Of a DNA stretch of 64,000 bases, positions 42,766 to 56,350 are shown piece by piece; positions within the stretch are counted from its first letter, which is position 1, and each line of letters opens with the position of its first letter. This DNA comes from Paralichthys olivaceus (taxonomy: Eukaryota; Chordata; Actinopteri; Pleuronectiformes; Paralichthyidae). A program made the position numbers and the translations under genes. Below the pieces are notes generated by a model. It had not been told where the DNA came from. It saw nothing but the letters and a program-made list of their open reading frames with translations, and searched no databases. The stretch covers positions 10,456,001 to 10,520,000 of the forward strand of contig NC_091099.1 in assembly GCF_024713975.1 (NCBI RefSeq), read 5' to 3'.

Positions 42766-43946
42766 ACTTTGCCTTCAGATTCTTGTTTTTTTTAAATATA
42801 TATTTATCAAACTGTATAAATATCACAGCTTACCTAACCTCAATTTTTACACTTTCCATTGACAGACATGTATTTAGTTTCAGCCTGTGATGCCAGAAGA
42901 TAAAAAATACCGTTTCCCCAGCAGGTGGCACTGTTCCCTCACTCTGGAAGAGTTGGTTCCATAAGGTCAAAAACTATGAAGCAGGATTCTGCAGCTACTC
43001 ACAGTCCCTGACAGAGTGAGCCTACTTTACAAGTCATGTCCTTCCAGAGTAAACTGCGACTCATTTAAAAAGAAGGAAACTGGTCCTGTGAGCGGAAATG
43101 CACGGGCAGTCATATTTGTTAGGGAGAAATCTTTTCATGCATTTTTAATTTGATTATCTGAGTTTAAATGAAATAAATGACTAAAATAGTCAAAATCTGG
43201 AAAACAGCAGCAGTTTCATCCACCGTCTGTTTAAAGTGCTGTCATTTTGTAGCTTATTGTAAACAAATGGTTTTTTCTGACTTTCACAAAAGCAAAAAAA
43301 AAAAACTGCAGACAAAAACACAATAACTGAGGCATTTAAGCCCTTTGATTAGTCTCTTAAGTTTGTAAGTGCTTAAACATGATGAAAATTATAAACCTGA
43401 TTAACTAGCACTTTAATAATAATGTTTTACATTTGATTACATGATTTAAATGATAAACAATTAAGTGACTAATATCAATTAAATAAATCCAAAAATTTAA
43501 ATTAGATAGGGTCAGTCCAGTGCCCTGCAGCTACAGCAGAGTGACGGGTGTGTTTAGTAAATAATTGGTTCAAATAGATGCATATAATCAAAGTAAGTAC
43601 CACTCAACAATCATTTTTATATTAACACAAGAAAAGTTTTTAAGTGCACTCAGGATTTGCAGCTGAAATTATATTTGTCTTAAACATCATTTAAAACACA
43701 GCTGTTAACATTATGTCATAAATTAAGTTGCAGCTCTCGAAAAAGGAATAGAAAGAAGACTTTCAAAATAAAAGTCCATTAGCAAAACTATAATTATGTT
43801 GTTTTGTGTGATCATATCCAAGCAACTTGTTTACTTTTCTCTTGAACAGAAGGTTCAGGATCAACACAACAGTGGTTTAATGAAGCCATAACAACTTCAT
43901 TCAGGTGCAAAAAATGCTTGATATTAACCAATTCATTTTAGCCAGA
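42766..43946. other. Intergenic, kras downstream flank
   Basis: AT-rich sequence with no credible ORF, RNA gene or recognised repeat. Confidence 0.5.
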
Positions 43947-44125
43947 ATACATCCATCCAGTCATCGATTATCTACACCGCTTGTAGGAAAGGGTTGGTTG
44001 CTCTATACATTTTAAGGTCGAGCTGAATTGAATTCCTTTTAATTTAGTTTCTTAATTTTTTGCCATGGATTTTGTTAAGCACTTTCTAACCTTGTTTAGA
44101 AAAGTGCTATACAAATAAAAGTACA
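43947..44125 (+). repeat. Dispersed teleost repeat fragments (CATCCATC / LINE-tail-like)
   Basis: The first part (ACATCCATCCAGTCATCG, TATCTACACCGCTTG) resembles the 5' portion of the repeat at 13402. The second part (AAGCACTTTCTAACCTTG, AAAAGTGCTATACAAATAAA) resembles a 3' tail shared by fish L2-like LINEs and their SINEs. Identification is from memory. Confidence 0.5.
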
Positions 44126-44989
44126 AGAAACATAAAATAAACAGACATTAAATAGTATAGACTGCTGCAGAGTGGAGATCGGTTCTGCTCTGCTCATGAA
44201 TGACCTGACGAGGTGTCATGACCCTGCCTCTGAATCAGGACGAACAGATCTGAAACAGCTCGAACACAGGGTTAGTGCTGTGAGGTCCAATCTGAAACCA
44301 CTTAAGTCCTCTCAGACTTCTGGACCTCACTGTATGTGACTGTAGTTATAGGATTATTAGGAGATTATTGCTTTTCAACTATTTCCTCCCACATCTGGTC
44401 GTGTAAGCCCTGAATCCTGCTCCTCTCAGCTGACCTGCAGAAAGACATGGTGAATGTGAAGTTGTTTGTTCCTGGAACACATGGAGGGGGAGGTGAGTTC
44501 AAAAGAAACAAGGCCATTAACCTGTGAAATACTGAACTGAACCAATAAATATGAACTAAACTTGACTATACTCGTCTGTTTTTATTGAATATGTTATGTT
44601 AATATGAAGTTGATGAACTGTATCCTAACATAATGCAAAACACAAACGAACCCGGGTTGTGTGTGTGTGTGCAAGCTACAGCTGAGAGATGATGCTGTGG
44701 ATGACACGAGTTAGAATTATAATTAAATTCAGTTCAACTGTCAGGGGGGCATCTAAGATTTTCCTAAATCAGGGGCCATAAAGGGGCCACAATTTAAACA
44801 GGGGCCGTTTACATGTCCAACATCCATTCACAATTCCTGAACAGTAAGGTTCTTATTTAAGTCATTCCTTGTCTACTGTCAGTTCTGTAGCTTTGAGCAA
44901 AGCCACACATCACATATATTATTAGTGATAAAAAAAAAAAAGGATGTGGACACTTGAGGAGCCAATCCACACCCCTTGATCCGCCCCAT
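44126..44989. other. Intergenic; one exon-like segment of unknown meaning
   Basis: Mostly featureless. Around 44424-44493 a CTGACCTGCAG acceptor-like site is followed by a short open segment (MVNVKLFVPGTHGGG) and a GTGAGT donor-like site. I recognise no protein family in it. Confidence 0.3.
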
Positions 44990-45225
44990 GAATTCAATTT
45001 TATTTGTACAGGGTCACATCGCTGTATACTGACATGTCTCACAATCATCTGATCCCAACAGTTCCCAGTGAGCAAACACTTAGCGACAACGAAGAGAAGA
45101 AACCTCCAGCAGGACCAGACTCAGGGTGGGCGGCCATGTGCCTCAACCTGTTGGGTTTAAAGGAGAGACATGGGGGGAGGAGAAAGAAAGGGAGAGAAAA
45201 GAAGGATGGGAAGATCCGCCATGCA
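44990..45225 (+). repeat. Dispersed teleost repeat (GAAGAAACCTCCAGCAGGAC family)
   Basis: TTCAATTTTATTTGTACAGG, AGTTCCCAGTGAGCAAACAC, GAAACCTCCAGCAGGACCAG and GGGCGGCCATGTGCCTC are characteristic words of a repeat found widely in teleost genomes. An apparent ORF through it is part of the repeat and not a gene. Confidence 0.65.
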
Positions 45226-47686
45226 GCGATGGTAATAACTCTGACTGACAGGCCATGAGTGTTTTTTATCAGAAAACTGAAAATTAAACTGGAGTTTGTA
45301 GTAATGTGTTAGTTAGTTAGATAACCTTGTGTGTCCTGCATGTGTGGAACAGGCCTCCTGAGGCACGCGTTTCAGTGTCTCCATCTTTTTGCTGCGAACA
45401 CATCATGACCTTTCAGGCAAGAAAAGTTTCTCATCCTTACTCGTGATGACTCAGACATAAGAATTGATGCAAGGAATGTAATATAGCAGAGGCAGAAAAA
45501 GATAAAACTGAAATCAGAACAGAATGATGCGAAACAGTAGCAGATTAAAACATCCAGTAATGCTGTAATTGACCTTTACAATATTATATCACTGTTAAAT
45601 CTTATTTTTTGACACATGCCAGGTGTCAACATGATCTGGATTGGCATTGCTTCATATATAGTCCCTTCCTCAGAGCCTTTATTTACTGCCACGGTGACAG
45701 AAGTTGTCCTCCGGCTTCAGCGGATTGTGTGTTGGAGGACTTGTTTAGTCATATTCTGTGAAGGAAGAATGTCATGTAGCATCAAAGATAATTTATTTTC
45801 CCTTGCACATTTCCACGAAAAATAAATGCCAGCCAGATCATGACCAGAGACAGTAGACATGCTTCAAAAAGACAGGCCTGAGTATGTGTCATATGCAGAC
45901 AATGTTGCGGTAATTGGCTGCAAAACAATGTTTGGTGTAGCAGTAGCTTGTAGCTGTATCCTCTTCTGGATTATAGTCATTATAGTTAAAGCCGTTTATT
46001 GATATGGAAGTTATGATTATCATTAATGAATCTGTTTGATGTTAGCCTATCATTGGAAAGTGGTATTAACTGTTTTGTCCTAATCGCCTGTTTGAATTTT
46101 CTGATTCTCATAATTATTCTACACTGGATTTGCTTGTTTCAGAAGAAGTTAAGTTGTTTTCAAACTGTTGCTGTGAACGATAGACTGTGTTAACATATTG
46201 TGACAAGTTCCATTACTCTTTCTTCTTAAACAATGGGGCTATGGTGCCTGCCACATAGCAGCCAAGAGTGAAAAGGAGAGGAGATCTAATGAATTATGCA
46301 GAGAGAGCTTTCTCTAAGCCTGACAGTCTGAAACCAGCCTGGAGAAAATTGTAAGAGAAGTACGAGTCAGTGCAGCCATCACAAATCCCCCTCCCCTTTC
46401 CCCCAGGGACTGCTGAGGCCAAGGCCTGTCAGTCAAGCGCCCCCTGCCTAAACTGTAATCTGGGGACAGCGCTGAGAAGCCTGCAGGTCTGATAAAGTGC
46501 TGAAAGATGCCCCAGAAACTCTACGCTCCTGTCAGGGAGACTGGCGGGGGAGGAAAAGATGCAGCAAACGTTCATAAATTTCCAACAACAAGCCTCAGAC
46601 TGGTTCCACACGTAAGCCACACAACCTCGGCCGGCAATTTCATCAACGCCGCTTGCCCTGCGAACACAATCGTGAGTCGTGACCACGGCAAAGAGGGGTG
46701 AGTTCACAATCATCCGACGGTCTGACCTCTGCCTTGTTAGTTCCCTTTTCATTTTAATGAGAAGTGGCTTCCTTCTCTGGCAGGCGGCGGAGAGCGGCGC
46801 GGCAACAGTGAAGTCTGGTAATGAGAGGCCAGAAGGTTCAGGTGAAACACATGGAAGAGACCTAATACAGACGTGTTTTCACCAGCCCCGGAGGAAACAG
46901 AGAGGCGGATGAATATTCATGGTGAGGTGATGAATTGTGTTGCCTACAGCGGTGTGCCACTTTGAAAGCCCTCATGCTGCTTCTTTTATCACAGGAGGTC
47001 CTTGCCACCGAACCTCACGGGCCACAACACAGCGCCCTGGCATCCAACTACCAATTATCATCTGAGATCATTAACTTGTTATGTTGACACAAACACTGTA
47101 ATTTCAGATGCCCTTTTTTATTCAAATGACCTTATTCATGAGGAATGGCTGACTGAGTTGATTGGATTTTTTTCTGGCGTGCACCGCAATCACTCAACAA
47201 GTGATGTTTGGACACAAAACTAATGAACAGCGTGCAGCGCTTTGAACTGTGTGCGTGCTGTGTTTGGAGATGGATAAACAAGCTGCATAATTTCTTCCAA
47301 AATATGCATTAGCACAGATTGATACGGCAATGGCACACTGTTGAATGTTTGCACTTTGCTCCGTTCAGGCAGAAATCTCCCCCTAATGATAGTAAGTCAC
47401 AGGGCAGAGGGGTGAAGGCAGGAAGGGATAGAGGCGGAGCGTCGGGTGGCAAGGCAAAGGGCCGGGGGATTGAGCAGCATCATGTTCAACAGCCCCAGAC
47501 GGGTGATTCATACCAGCCTCATCACTGGCAACAGACAGGACATCCAGGCCTTTATTACCTCCATCCATCACCATCACTTCATCAGTCTGAGCTCCTGTGA
47601 GCCAGCTCTCCAAGCAGTCCCCAAACACCCATCCCAACGTGCTGCCGGACAGAGATTTACACCCACCCACTAACACCCTCACTTTA

Positions 47687-47717
<31 letters not shown>

Positions 47718-49990
47718 AGAAGAGAGATGAGCTCCTGCGTCGATTTCAGACCCACGCTGAACGAGACGGAGGAAGAGGGAGTGTGTAAAGGCCATTCTGC
47801 AGCCAGATGTGGTGTGAAGCTGCTCCCCTAAGGGCCTCTGGCTGACAGGCTATCCTACATTCTGAAAGCCACTTACACTTCAGCCACATCACACCACCTG
47901 CTGCTGCTGACCAATGTGTCAGAGAGGCATATCATGAAGGATACACTATGCTGTGGGAGAAATCATTAAATCATTCCCACTGCTCTCCCCATTATAGAAA
48001 CCCTACAAACCCTATATACCATGCACGCATGACACAGGAGCTGATTTTCTAAAAGCTGGACACAATATTATCAACGCCTTCACTGTCTAATGCAACAGAC
48101 CGGCAATAAATTCCAGCTTCTTGTGTTGACTTAGCTCTGGTGAAACCAACGTGTTTGTTCCAGCACATTAGTACGGTGGCCCTGTGAGCTGAATGAATCG
48201 CAGCACACAGAAAAAAACATGCAAACAGACAAAATACAAGTAAAAAAAAACATGGTCATCAATTACTACAACACTGTAGCATTGAATACTGCTCAATAAA
48301 TACAACCAAATACAGAAACATGGTGAAAATATACACAGCACAACACAAATAGACAAACATGCTGCAAACCCCTATGACAAAAGGATCTATTTCCCTTGAA
48401 AGTTGGTGGAGAACAAACCAGAGATAAAAATAAAGTTTATATTGGATTTATTATAAATAGGTAGAAACAAATGACCTTAAATGTGAGCTCATGTTTCTAC
48501 TGGATGTGTCAATACAATCAAACGCTATATTAAATTCTAAAAGATAGTGATTTCAGGCTGGTTCCGTTGTCCCTGTGCTAGCAGGATGGTGCATGTGGCG
48601 CTGACTCAAAATAAACTACAGCTCCCATGTTCATTTTCATCCAGTGCAACAGTTTGGCTCATAGATCTGTTATTAGTATTGGTATTAGTATATAACGCAG
48701 AGTAATGTATCATCCTACATTGTTGATATTTGTTGGTTAGATGCATTAAATTGTATATTGATCACCTACAGTACAGTACACAAAGGAAAAATATAAATAA
48801 ATAGATGTTGGTGAATAAAGCTCAAAATATTGATAAAACAATTTTATCTTATTAAATTGGTCCATGATTCTTGATTTTCTCTTATTTATCCTCAAATATT
48901 TTCATGTTTATTTTCATATTTTTCATGCTCACAGATTTTCTATCCCAAACAGAGAGAAGAACACACTCCATGAGGCCATGTGCAGAGTGTGAAGGGGATT
49001 TAAAGGACAAAAAGAAAACCAATCACTATTGGACATTATGTCATATTGATTTATTGCTGCTATTATGAACTCCTCTACCTATTCTGTACATCCATGTACA
49101 CAGACCTTTGTCATAGTATATGCTGTGACACAGAGGGTGTCATTAGAGAGTAGCCAACTTGGAGGAGATAAATCAATGTTCTGTTCAGAGAAACATTTCA
49201 CTCTGGGGCTTGTGACGTTATTGATTCAGGCACCACATAGTGTTCTACCAAGAGCTTTAATTTATTTTAAAAAAAACATGTTGAACACACTCAGCTTTAT
49301 TTTCCTCAGAAACAGAGACGTCACTCGTTTGACCAAAATATGTCGACGACAGTGTAGGGATGGAGGGTAGGGGTTTAACACAGGGAGAGCGGGGACAACA
49401 GTTTTAATGTAGGTGTCCATCAGTGCAGAGATGTTTGTGTAATGATGGTTTCTGTGGCGACAAAGCGAAAAGCGAATACATAAAGAGATACTTTGTGCTT
49501 TTGGGTGCACAAGTTGGGAATCTGGTTTCACAAATACCTCCTAGAGAGCTTTATTGAGATGCAGTCACACTGTTTTGTTCAACGCCTGTTAACATGTGTG
49601 TGCATTTGTGTGGGTTAATATGCATAAGGATGTACTGCACGACATGACACACACCCTCACACACAGATATAAATAGGCGAGCCGGAGTGCAGGGGAAAAC
49701 TGAATAATAAGTTGTTTCACTGGCAGCTACTCAAAGTTACAGTCTGTCACGCTCGCTTGATGAAGAGCGAGCAGAATGCAGAGTTTGATCGCAAATATTT
49801 GGTCTGCACTCGCAGTAAATTAAATCAGCGCATTATATTCTGCTGATACAGACGAAATTTATTGCAGGGCAGATTTGAGATCATTATACAAATCATATCA
49901 TTTCATCTCCTCTGTGCCCACTAGCTGCTCTGATTTGTGAGACAAGTTTGTGTGAGTAAAATGGGTGTGTAGGTTTTGTGCCTTTGCTTA
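45226..49990. other. Gene-poor intergenic region with possible conserved non-coding elements
   Basis: No convincing coding exon. Sub-blocks at about 46230-47340 and 49640-49960 are less repeat-like and contain dense homeodomain/POU-type words such as ATGAATATTCAT (about 46910-46921). They might be enhancers, but conservation cannot be judged from one sequence. A CA repeat lies at about 47683-47711. Confidence 0.35.
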
Positions 49991-50002
49991 TCTATGTTTT
50001 AG

Positions 50003-50008
<6 letters not shown>

Positions 50009-50060
<52 letters not shown>
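50009..50060 (+). repeat. (TG)26 microsatellite
   Basis: About 52 bases of uninterrupted TG dinucleotide. Confidence 0.95.
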
Positions 50061-50062
<2 letters not shown>

Positions 50063-53000
50063 CAGTGTTATCTCCTCCTCATTCAAGTCATGTCACAGGC
50101 CAGACACTCCATTGTCAGGAGAGGCTTTCATCTGCTGACTTCAGATGTGCCTGTCATCCAGTCCAATTATACAGAGAGAAATAGGTATTGTTACACTCCG
50201 GGGATTGATTCAAGACAAAATAGAAAAGTGAAGAGAAGGCTACACACTCATCTATGGCCAATGTGCCTCATGCCTGGAGTCACACACTCGCTCATGCACA
50301 TTTTGAAATCACATGGATGAGCGGGCTGATAACAAAAAGCTCACGAGGTAACTCAGCCTCCCTTCTGTCTACAGTGGAGGATATGTGGCAGGTAGGTTAC
50401 AGTCATTTGAAGTGGAGAAGTACTGAGTGCTGCACCTCGGCTTCACTGTCAGGGTGATGATACGTTGGCTTTACATGGAGATAACTTGGCGGCTTATGGA
50501 GCAGCTGAGCTGTGCCGGGGCTCAAGATGACTTCAACCGAGCATCCACTCAAGCATCAGTGGTCGTCGGTGACACGGACAGTCTCGTTTCACCACTTTTT
50601 TCCTTCTTTCTGCTTTTTTTTGGCTCTTCCCATCTCTCTCCTCACCCCTCTCTTTTTTTTGAATCACACAAAACCAGAGAGGATGTCAAGAACCACCATT
50701 CACCTCCAACCACTCACGGGGAACAGCTCCAATTGATCTAATAGCATGCTGCCATTGCATTCAGATATGCGCGGCTGCCATGTTGTTCATTGTTAGGCGC
50801 TAAGAGACTTTAGAGAGCTGCTACAACAGGTTACACTGTTCCATTTTTTTAGTTGCTCTTGAAAAGTTTCCAGGGACTTGCTCGGGCCTTGTTTAAAACG
50901 TGCTGTATTATCAGGAGAGTGAATGATTGAGAGGGGGAACAAAAGCTCAGCCTTGCTTAGAGGCTCCATTTACCTCATCTGTCATTTCATTAGGTTTGTC
51001 AGGTGTATCCTTGTTTATACACGAGCGTTGTGACAGCTCAAGATGGCAGACGTCTCAGTTTAGACAATCCCCTTATGTGTAGTCAACCCTGTGCCTCAGC
51101 CGAGCCTCCAGTGTCCTTGCTCCTGATACTGATTCACTGAGGTGGAACACAGTTGGCGGAGATGCTGGAAGGGCACGGGGAGAAGGGATTTGCTCCTCAG
51201 CTAAGTCTCCTCTCTGGGCTGATTCCTACTGGGCCACGAGAGGAGATTTAAACCATTATATATATATATATATGTACACTCTCAAATAGGCTCACACACG
51301 CACACACATGCACACACACTGTGTTTTCCTGCTGCCATCAATCTTCTAAATCCACCCAGGTTGTTTTGAAAGTGATAAATCCAGCCATTTAATATCCATA
51401 ATTAATAATTTATTACACACAGTGTGCCACAGATTTAGATTAGGTAGTATTTTATCTAGGTAATAGTTGTACCCCTTGAAGGTCATTCTGACTGTTTTTC
51501 ATTATTACTTCCTAATGCGTTCCATACAGCTGCGCAGTTATGTACAAATAATGTAACTGAGTGACATTAAGGGTAAGAATAGATTTACAAAGCTCCAGAT
51601 TACTAGAAATACGATTCTCTATTTAAGTAACATCTTAGCCTCAAATAAGTCCTCGCAATGCATGAACAATCCATGTCAGTATTAAGAATATCTGTTTTAG
51701 AAGGTAACCACAGTTTTTCACTATTAGCTTATTGATGATCATGTTTTTTTTCAACTGTGTATATTTAAACCATTTTTTTCAAAATGTGTTATAGTGTGTA
51801 ATCAATTCAAAAATCTGAATCAACTCTGAAGCCGACACAGAATCAGTGCGTACTATTGCTGGTATCACAGCTGCAGCAACGACTGCTTTATTCTTGGCTG
51901 TTGCAGAGCCATTAGTCAAAAGTTAAGCAACTTACTGCTGACAGCCGGTGAATAGTGGAACAGAGGAGGCTTTCCCTGATGCCGGGAACTGGCTGTGTGC
52001 ATTTCTCCCCTCTTCTCTTTTTGTAGTGAATAAATGTAAGTGAACCAAGTTATCTTGCTGTCACCCCCCTCCTCTCTCCCTCCCTACGCCTGTCTTTCTC
52101 CTCTCTGTGTGTCTCTGAAATACACACATCCTCTCTCACACAAAGGAGGGAAAGTGTCACTATGGAAACAAGGAGGCGAGATTCTAAAAGCTACCTCTTG
52201 AGACGAGAGTTAAGACAACAGAAAGGAGTCCACAGTGTGAGTGGCAGAAAAGCGGCAATATACACAGCATCTATACCTCTCCTCCCTGTTCTGCTGCTTT
52301 ATCCTATTGTTATTTTCAGTCTGTCTGAATCTGTGCTCACATGCATGTGCATTTTGACATACTTTACTACATGTGTGTTTAAGGAGCAAGACTAGTGATG
52401 TAACAGTGAAATGTGGCTTTTTAGACGTGTGCGTGTGTGGGTCTGGGTGTAATATGCACCACACATTTCTTTAATAGGGCTAATCCATTTTAATCCCACC
52501 TGCCACTGTTACCTTACAATGATGAATGTAAGCCTAAATGAGTTAAGACGCAGAGAAATGCCCGCGGGAAACAGAGGAGGAGGCTGGGAGGTAGATGTAA
52601 GCCTCTTTATATGTGTGTATGCTTGTGTTCATCAGTGTGTTCACCCAGGTGTGTGCGTGTGTATTTATTAAGGCTGCCGTAGCAGCTGAAACAGGTTTTC
52701 CTCCGTGCTCTGTTCAAGGCTATTTTCTGTGGGTCTGCAGGGTCACTGCTGTCCTCAGTGATGTCTCCGTCAGCGGTAATCAGCACCATGGACAGCTACA
52801 GCGAGCCCCACCACCACAGGCACCACAGCAGGCATCCATCTCAATAGACTCACAGAGTTTCCCTCCGCTTCCCCCCTTTCCTTTTTCTTTCTGGTTGATC
52901 TAAAAGAAAACAGATAGGTTAGACCTCAGTCTCCATGTTCTCGTCCAAGCCTTGATCTTTTACGGGGAAGGAGGGGAGACAGAGCAAGAAGGAAATCTGA

Positions 53001-54450
53001 TTGTGAAGAGGCTCTAGGCAGCTATTGATGAAACCTCTAATAGGAAACTCATAGTGGATAAGTTTCCTCTGTGATGCCAGATTCATGTGCTTGTTTATGA
53101 GGGGTAAAATACAGTACAAGTTCAGACTGCTGTGAATAGCAAAGTCCTCTTTTAGCACTTGTTACTGTGCATAGAGCCACAGTTTAGTGCCAATTTCTCT
53201 CGCATGCTCAGGCTTTGAAAAATAGTAGCAATGTGTGGAAGAAAAAGAAAGACAGAAGAGATAAAATAAAGATGTGAGGCTGGGCAGGGAGACATAGGAG
53301 GAGTACTACTGTACAGAGTGAGTGAGTGGCTGAGTTATGGTGAGAGAGAGAGAAAGAGAGAGAGAGGGTGAGATAGGAAGGGAGCAAGACAGAAAGAGAG
53401 CGAGAGGGTGCAGATAGCGGGAGGGGAAAACCTCCTCTCTGAAAGGGATGATGTCAGTCTCTGCAGCTGAGCCCCGGTCCCCGACTCGATGGGGTGAAGA
53501 CTCTCTCTCCTCCAGAAAACAGGCAGGCAGACACAGCCGTGTCCACAAAGAGGGAGGCAGGGGGTGAGAGGGGAGAAGCAGGGAGAGTCTGGTGAATGGA
53601 AACCCGCAGGTACGTATGCCACGTTACCATCCACCTCTGAGTTCATTCATTAGTGCCTTTTGTTGCGTTCTGCCTGCCGTTACGCTTTAAACTGCCGCCA
53701 GCATCTCATTTGTTCAAAGTGATTATCATGTTGTGTGTCTCAGTGAAGCCCAGTGAGTGTGTGAGAGTGTAGACTTCTGTATCCCAGCTCGTCTGTGTAG
53801 TGAAATATGTGTATTTTTTTTAAGCGGGGGTGTGGATGGAAGGGCAGTGCTCAATGTAAATCGGGGGGGGGCACAAACACACACACACACAAACAGATTA
53901 GTTGAAAGTTTTTAATGAAGAGGAAACTGCTGTATCCAGACCACTGGGGAGAAAAACTGTTTCAATTATTCAAATACAAATCAGATGCAGGGTCCCCGGA
54001 GCAGAGGGCATGGCAGAAATTTGAGATTAGGGTGAGGGGGTTTGGTGCAAAGATAACCTATCGACATGGGGGGGAGAGACTCTGCTCTTTTGTCCGTTGC
54101 GTCATTGTTATAGAGCTCTTCCTCTGTCTGCGTAAGGGATTTGCCAGGTTAAAGCAATGCCTCCTGGGATACTGGTGGTCAGACAGGTGACATAGCTGTG
54201 GTGAGTCATCCTGTAACATCTGTCCCTGACACTTTCAGGTTTCAGGTTTGCTCATGATGCTTATGTCAAACGTGACAATTCATGTTCCCTATTGCTCAAG
54301 TTCATCTGTAGGATGCGTTGCATATTATAGAAGGTTTTCTGCTCAGATTTACATATAAATGTCACAGGCCGCCAGACAGCAGCTTGTGCAGGGTCACATT
54401 CAACAGGAAACAGCAAGGGACGACATTGACAAAGGATTAAAATCTCAAAA
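50061..54450. other. Gene-poor intergenic region
   Basis: No credible gene. A block at about 50740-51070 has mixed composition and no repeat features and might be regulatory. An AT repeat lies at about 51258-51274 and a GA-rich stretch at about 53340-53410. Confidence 0.4.
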
Positions 54451-54451
54451 C

Positions 54452-54462
54452 TGTGTGTGCGT

Positions 54463-54524
<62 letters not shown>
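54452..54524 (+). repeat. (TG)n microsatellite, about 73 bases
   Basis: TG repeat with minor interruptions in its first third and pure for the last 50 bases or so. In other frames it gives spurious Cys-Val or Thr-His ORFs. Confidence 0.95.
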
Positions 54525-54525
<1 letters not shown>

Positions 54526-56040
54526 AAATAACATCACAGGCCATCAGATGGAAAAACAAAACAAAACAAAAAAGAAATGCAGGCCACAGACACATTTCAC
54601 CAGCAGCAGCCATCCATTTATACACTCAGGCTGTTGGCATGCCACTCAATTAGTCACAGCATGGATTACACTGCATGAGGGGCTCAGTGCGAGAGAATCA
54701 CGCTGGAAATCCAATTTTGTGCCGCATCAAATGTCAGGGTAGAGCCTTCAGATTCTCTGTGATAAGAGGCAGAGGCAGCGGGGGGAGAGGAGGAGCTGTA
54801 GAGCTGGAGGAGGGGGGTGAAGAGGATGAAGGTTATGGCAGAAGAAGTGAGGAGCAACGGGAAGGGGTGGGGTGTCTCAAAGGTACGAGAGGCTTCCCCA
54901 CCGGCCACCAGGTCCAGCTTATGTGTATGATTTTTACTGCGTGTCGGTCGATGTGCAGTCGACGTTGTGTGTGGATCAGGCTTTTTGCCCACCTCCCAGT
55001 TAATACCTGCGGATTTTCACACTAGCCCCGTGAGATGAGGATGAAGAGAGAAGAAGAAGAAAAAGAGGAATAAATAGAATTTACTGCTGGTACCTTTTGT
55101 ATAATTAGAGAGGCAGCAAACTAATTACAAAGTGTGTTTAAGAAACTTTCTTTGAAATCGGCCGTGTGGTTTGTGAGGCCGGCCGCCCCTGAAGACACCT
55201 GCTGTTAGGTGCAGCGTTCTAGACACATTTGTTTGCGTAGCCCCTGCAGAGTAACCCCATTTATTCCTGTAAACCTGGAACATCAAACTGTTACTTTTAG
55301 CTATTGTGTACAGCCTGCTCCCCGACTGGTGCTGACTGGAATGACAAATAGTTGAGTTAGATAAAGGCCTCATTGGTGGGTGAGTGGCCACGGCCTCCTG
55401 CTGAAATGCCATTAATTAGAAGTGTATGCCTTGACTTTAACGTTTCATCCTCCACATTATCTCCCCCCCACCATGATTTATCTTCATGCTCATTTGCTCA
55501 GTAATTCATTTTGATGTTACAACTGCCCCACTTCCTTTGACTCCTTTTTCAGGTGCCAGTCTTGTGGGAGTGTAGTTTCCCTGTGTACTTGTTCTTACTG
55601 CCAGAGTTTCCCTTTGAGAGTTTTAAGGGGGCAGGCAGTGGTTTTGATGGTTGTCAGGCAAAATAGTTTTGATGTCTTGATCTCAGATTTCCTCGTCCTC
55701 CTTCCTCACGCCAGGAAAGCATGTTCACGTTGAATTATTCATGCACATTCCCGCTGCCTTACACAAATGATTTCAGATATCATGCCAGTGGAAATTCATT
55801 ACAATCCCCCACCTGTGTGTGTGTGTATAGAGAGGGATGCTCTGTCATTACTTCCCTTTCACTCGACAAATCCCTTCCCATCCATCTATCTACTTATTTC
55901 TCTGTGATAGCTGAAGCCTCCGATTCCCAGCAGAGGCGACCCGAGCGGCTCCTCAGCCTGTGTGTCATTACCACTGACCAGTAGCCCATCTCTATCTGCC
56001 CCCGATCTCCCGACCTCCCAGAGAGGGAGCTAACAAAATA
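54525..56040. other. Intergenic; candidate regulatory block
   Basis: A stretch at about 55100-55450 contains AACTAATTAC and CCATTAATTAGAAG homeodomain-type sites, mixed composition and no repeat signature, which is the look of a conserved non-coding element. There is no coding evidence. Confidence 0.3.
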
Positions 56041-56045
56041 CTCCA

Positions 56046-56350
56046 CAGTGAGGGAGGAGGGAGCAAAGGGTGATGGCGAGGCGAGAGAGGAGATGGAAAA
56101 GGGAGAGAAAACAAGGGAGAGAGGTGTGGGGGGGCAGCAGGGATGGATGGAAGGAGAGAGATATATATGAAAACAGAATAAAAAAAATAAAGCAGAGGAA
56201 GAGGAGAAGTGGAAGAGGCAGAGGGAAAATGAGGAGAAAAAGGGGAAGAGAAGGAGAATAAAGGTGGCGGCAGAGGAAAATAGACGGGAAAGAAGAAAGT
56301 CAGAGATCAGATGAGGCAGGGAGGGAGGTTCACAAATGGAGGGAGAGGGA
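56046..56350 (+). repeat. Long purine-rich (GA) low-complexity tract
   Basis: About 300 bases dominated by G and A on the plus strand, interrupted by a short (AT)n. The open frames through it are compositional artefacts (Arg/Lys/Glu/Gly only). Confidence 0.85.

Noticed and set aside
45004-45258. 84-codon plus-strand ORF with a plausible-looking composition
   Set aside because: It lies inside a recognised teleost dispersed repeat and has no splice or start support.
54261-54742. Long ORFs through the TG repeat (Cys-Val and Thr-His runs)
   Set aside because: Microsatellite artefact in several frames.
56070-56261. Arg/Lys/Glu-rich ORF
   Set aside because: Produced by the purine-rich low-complexity tract.
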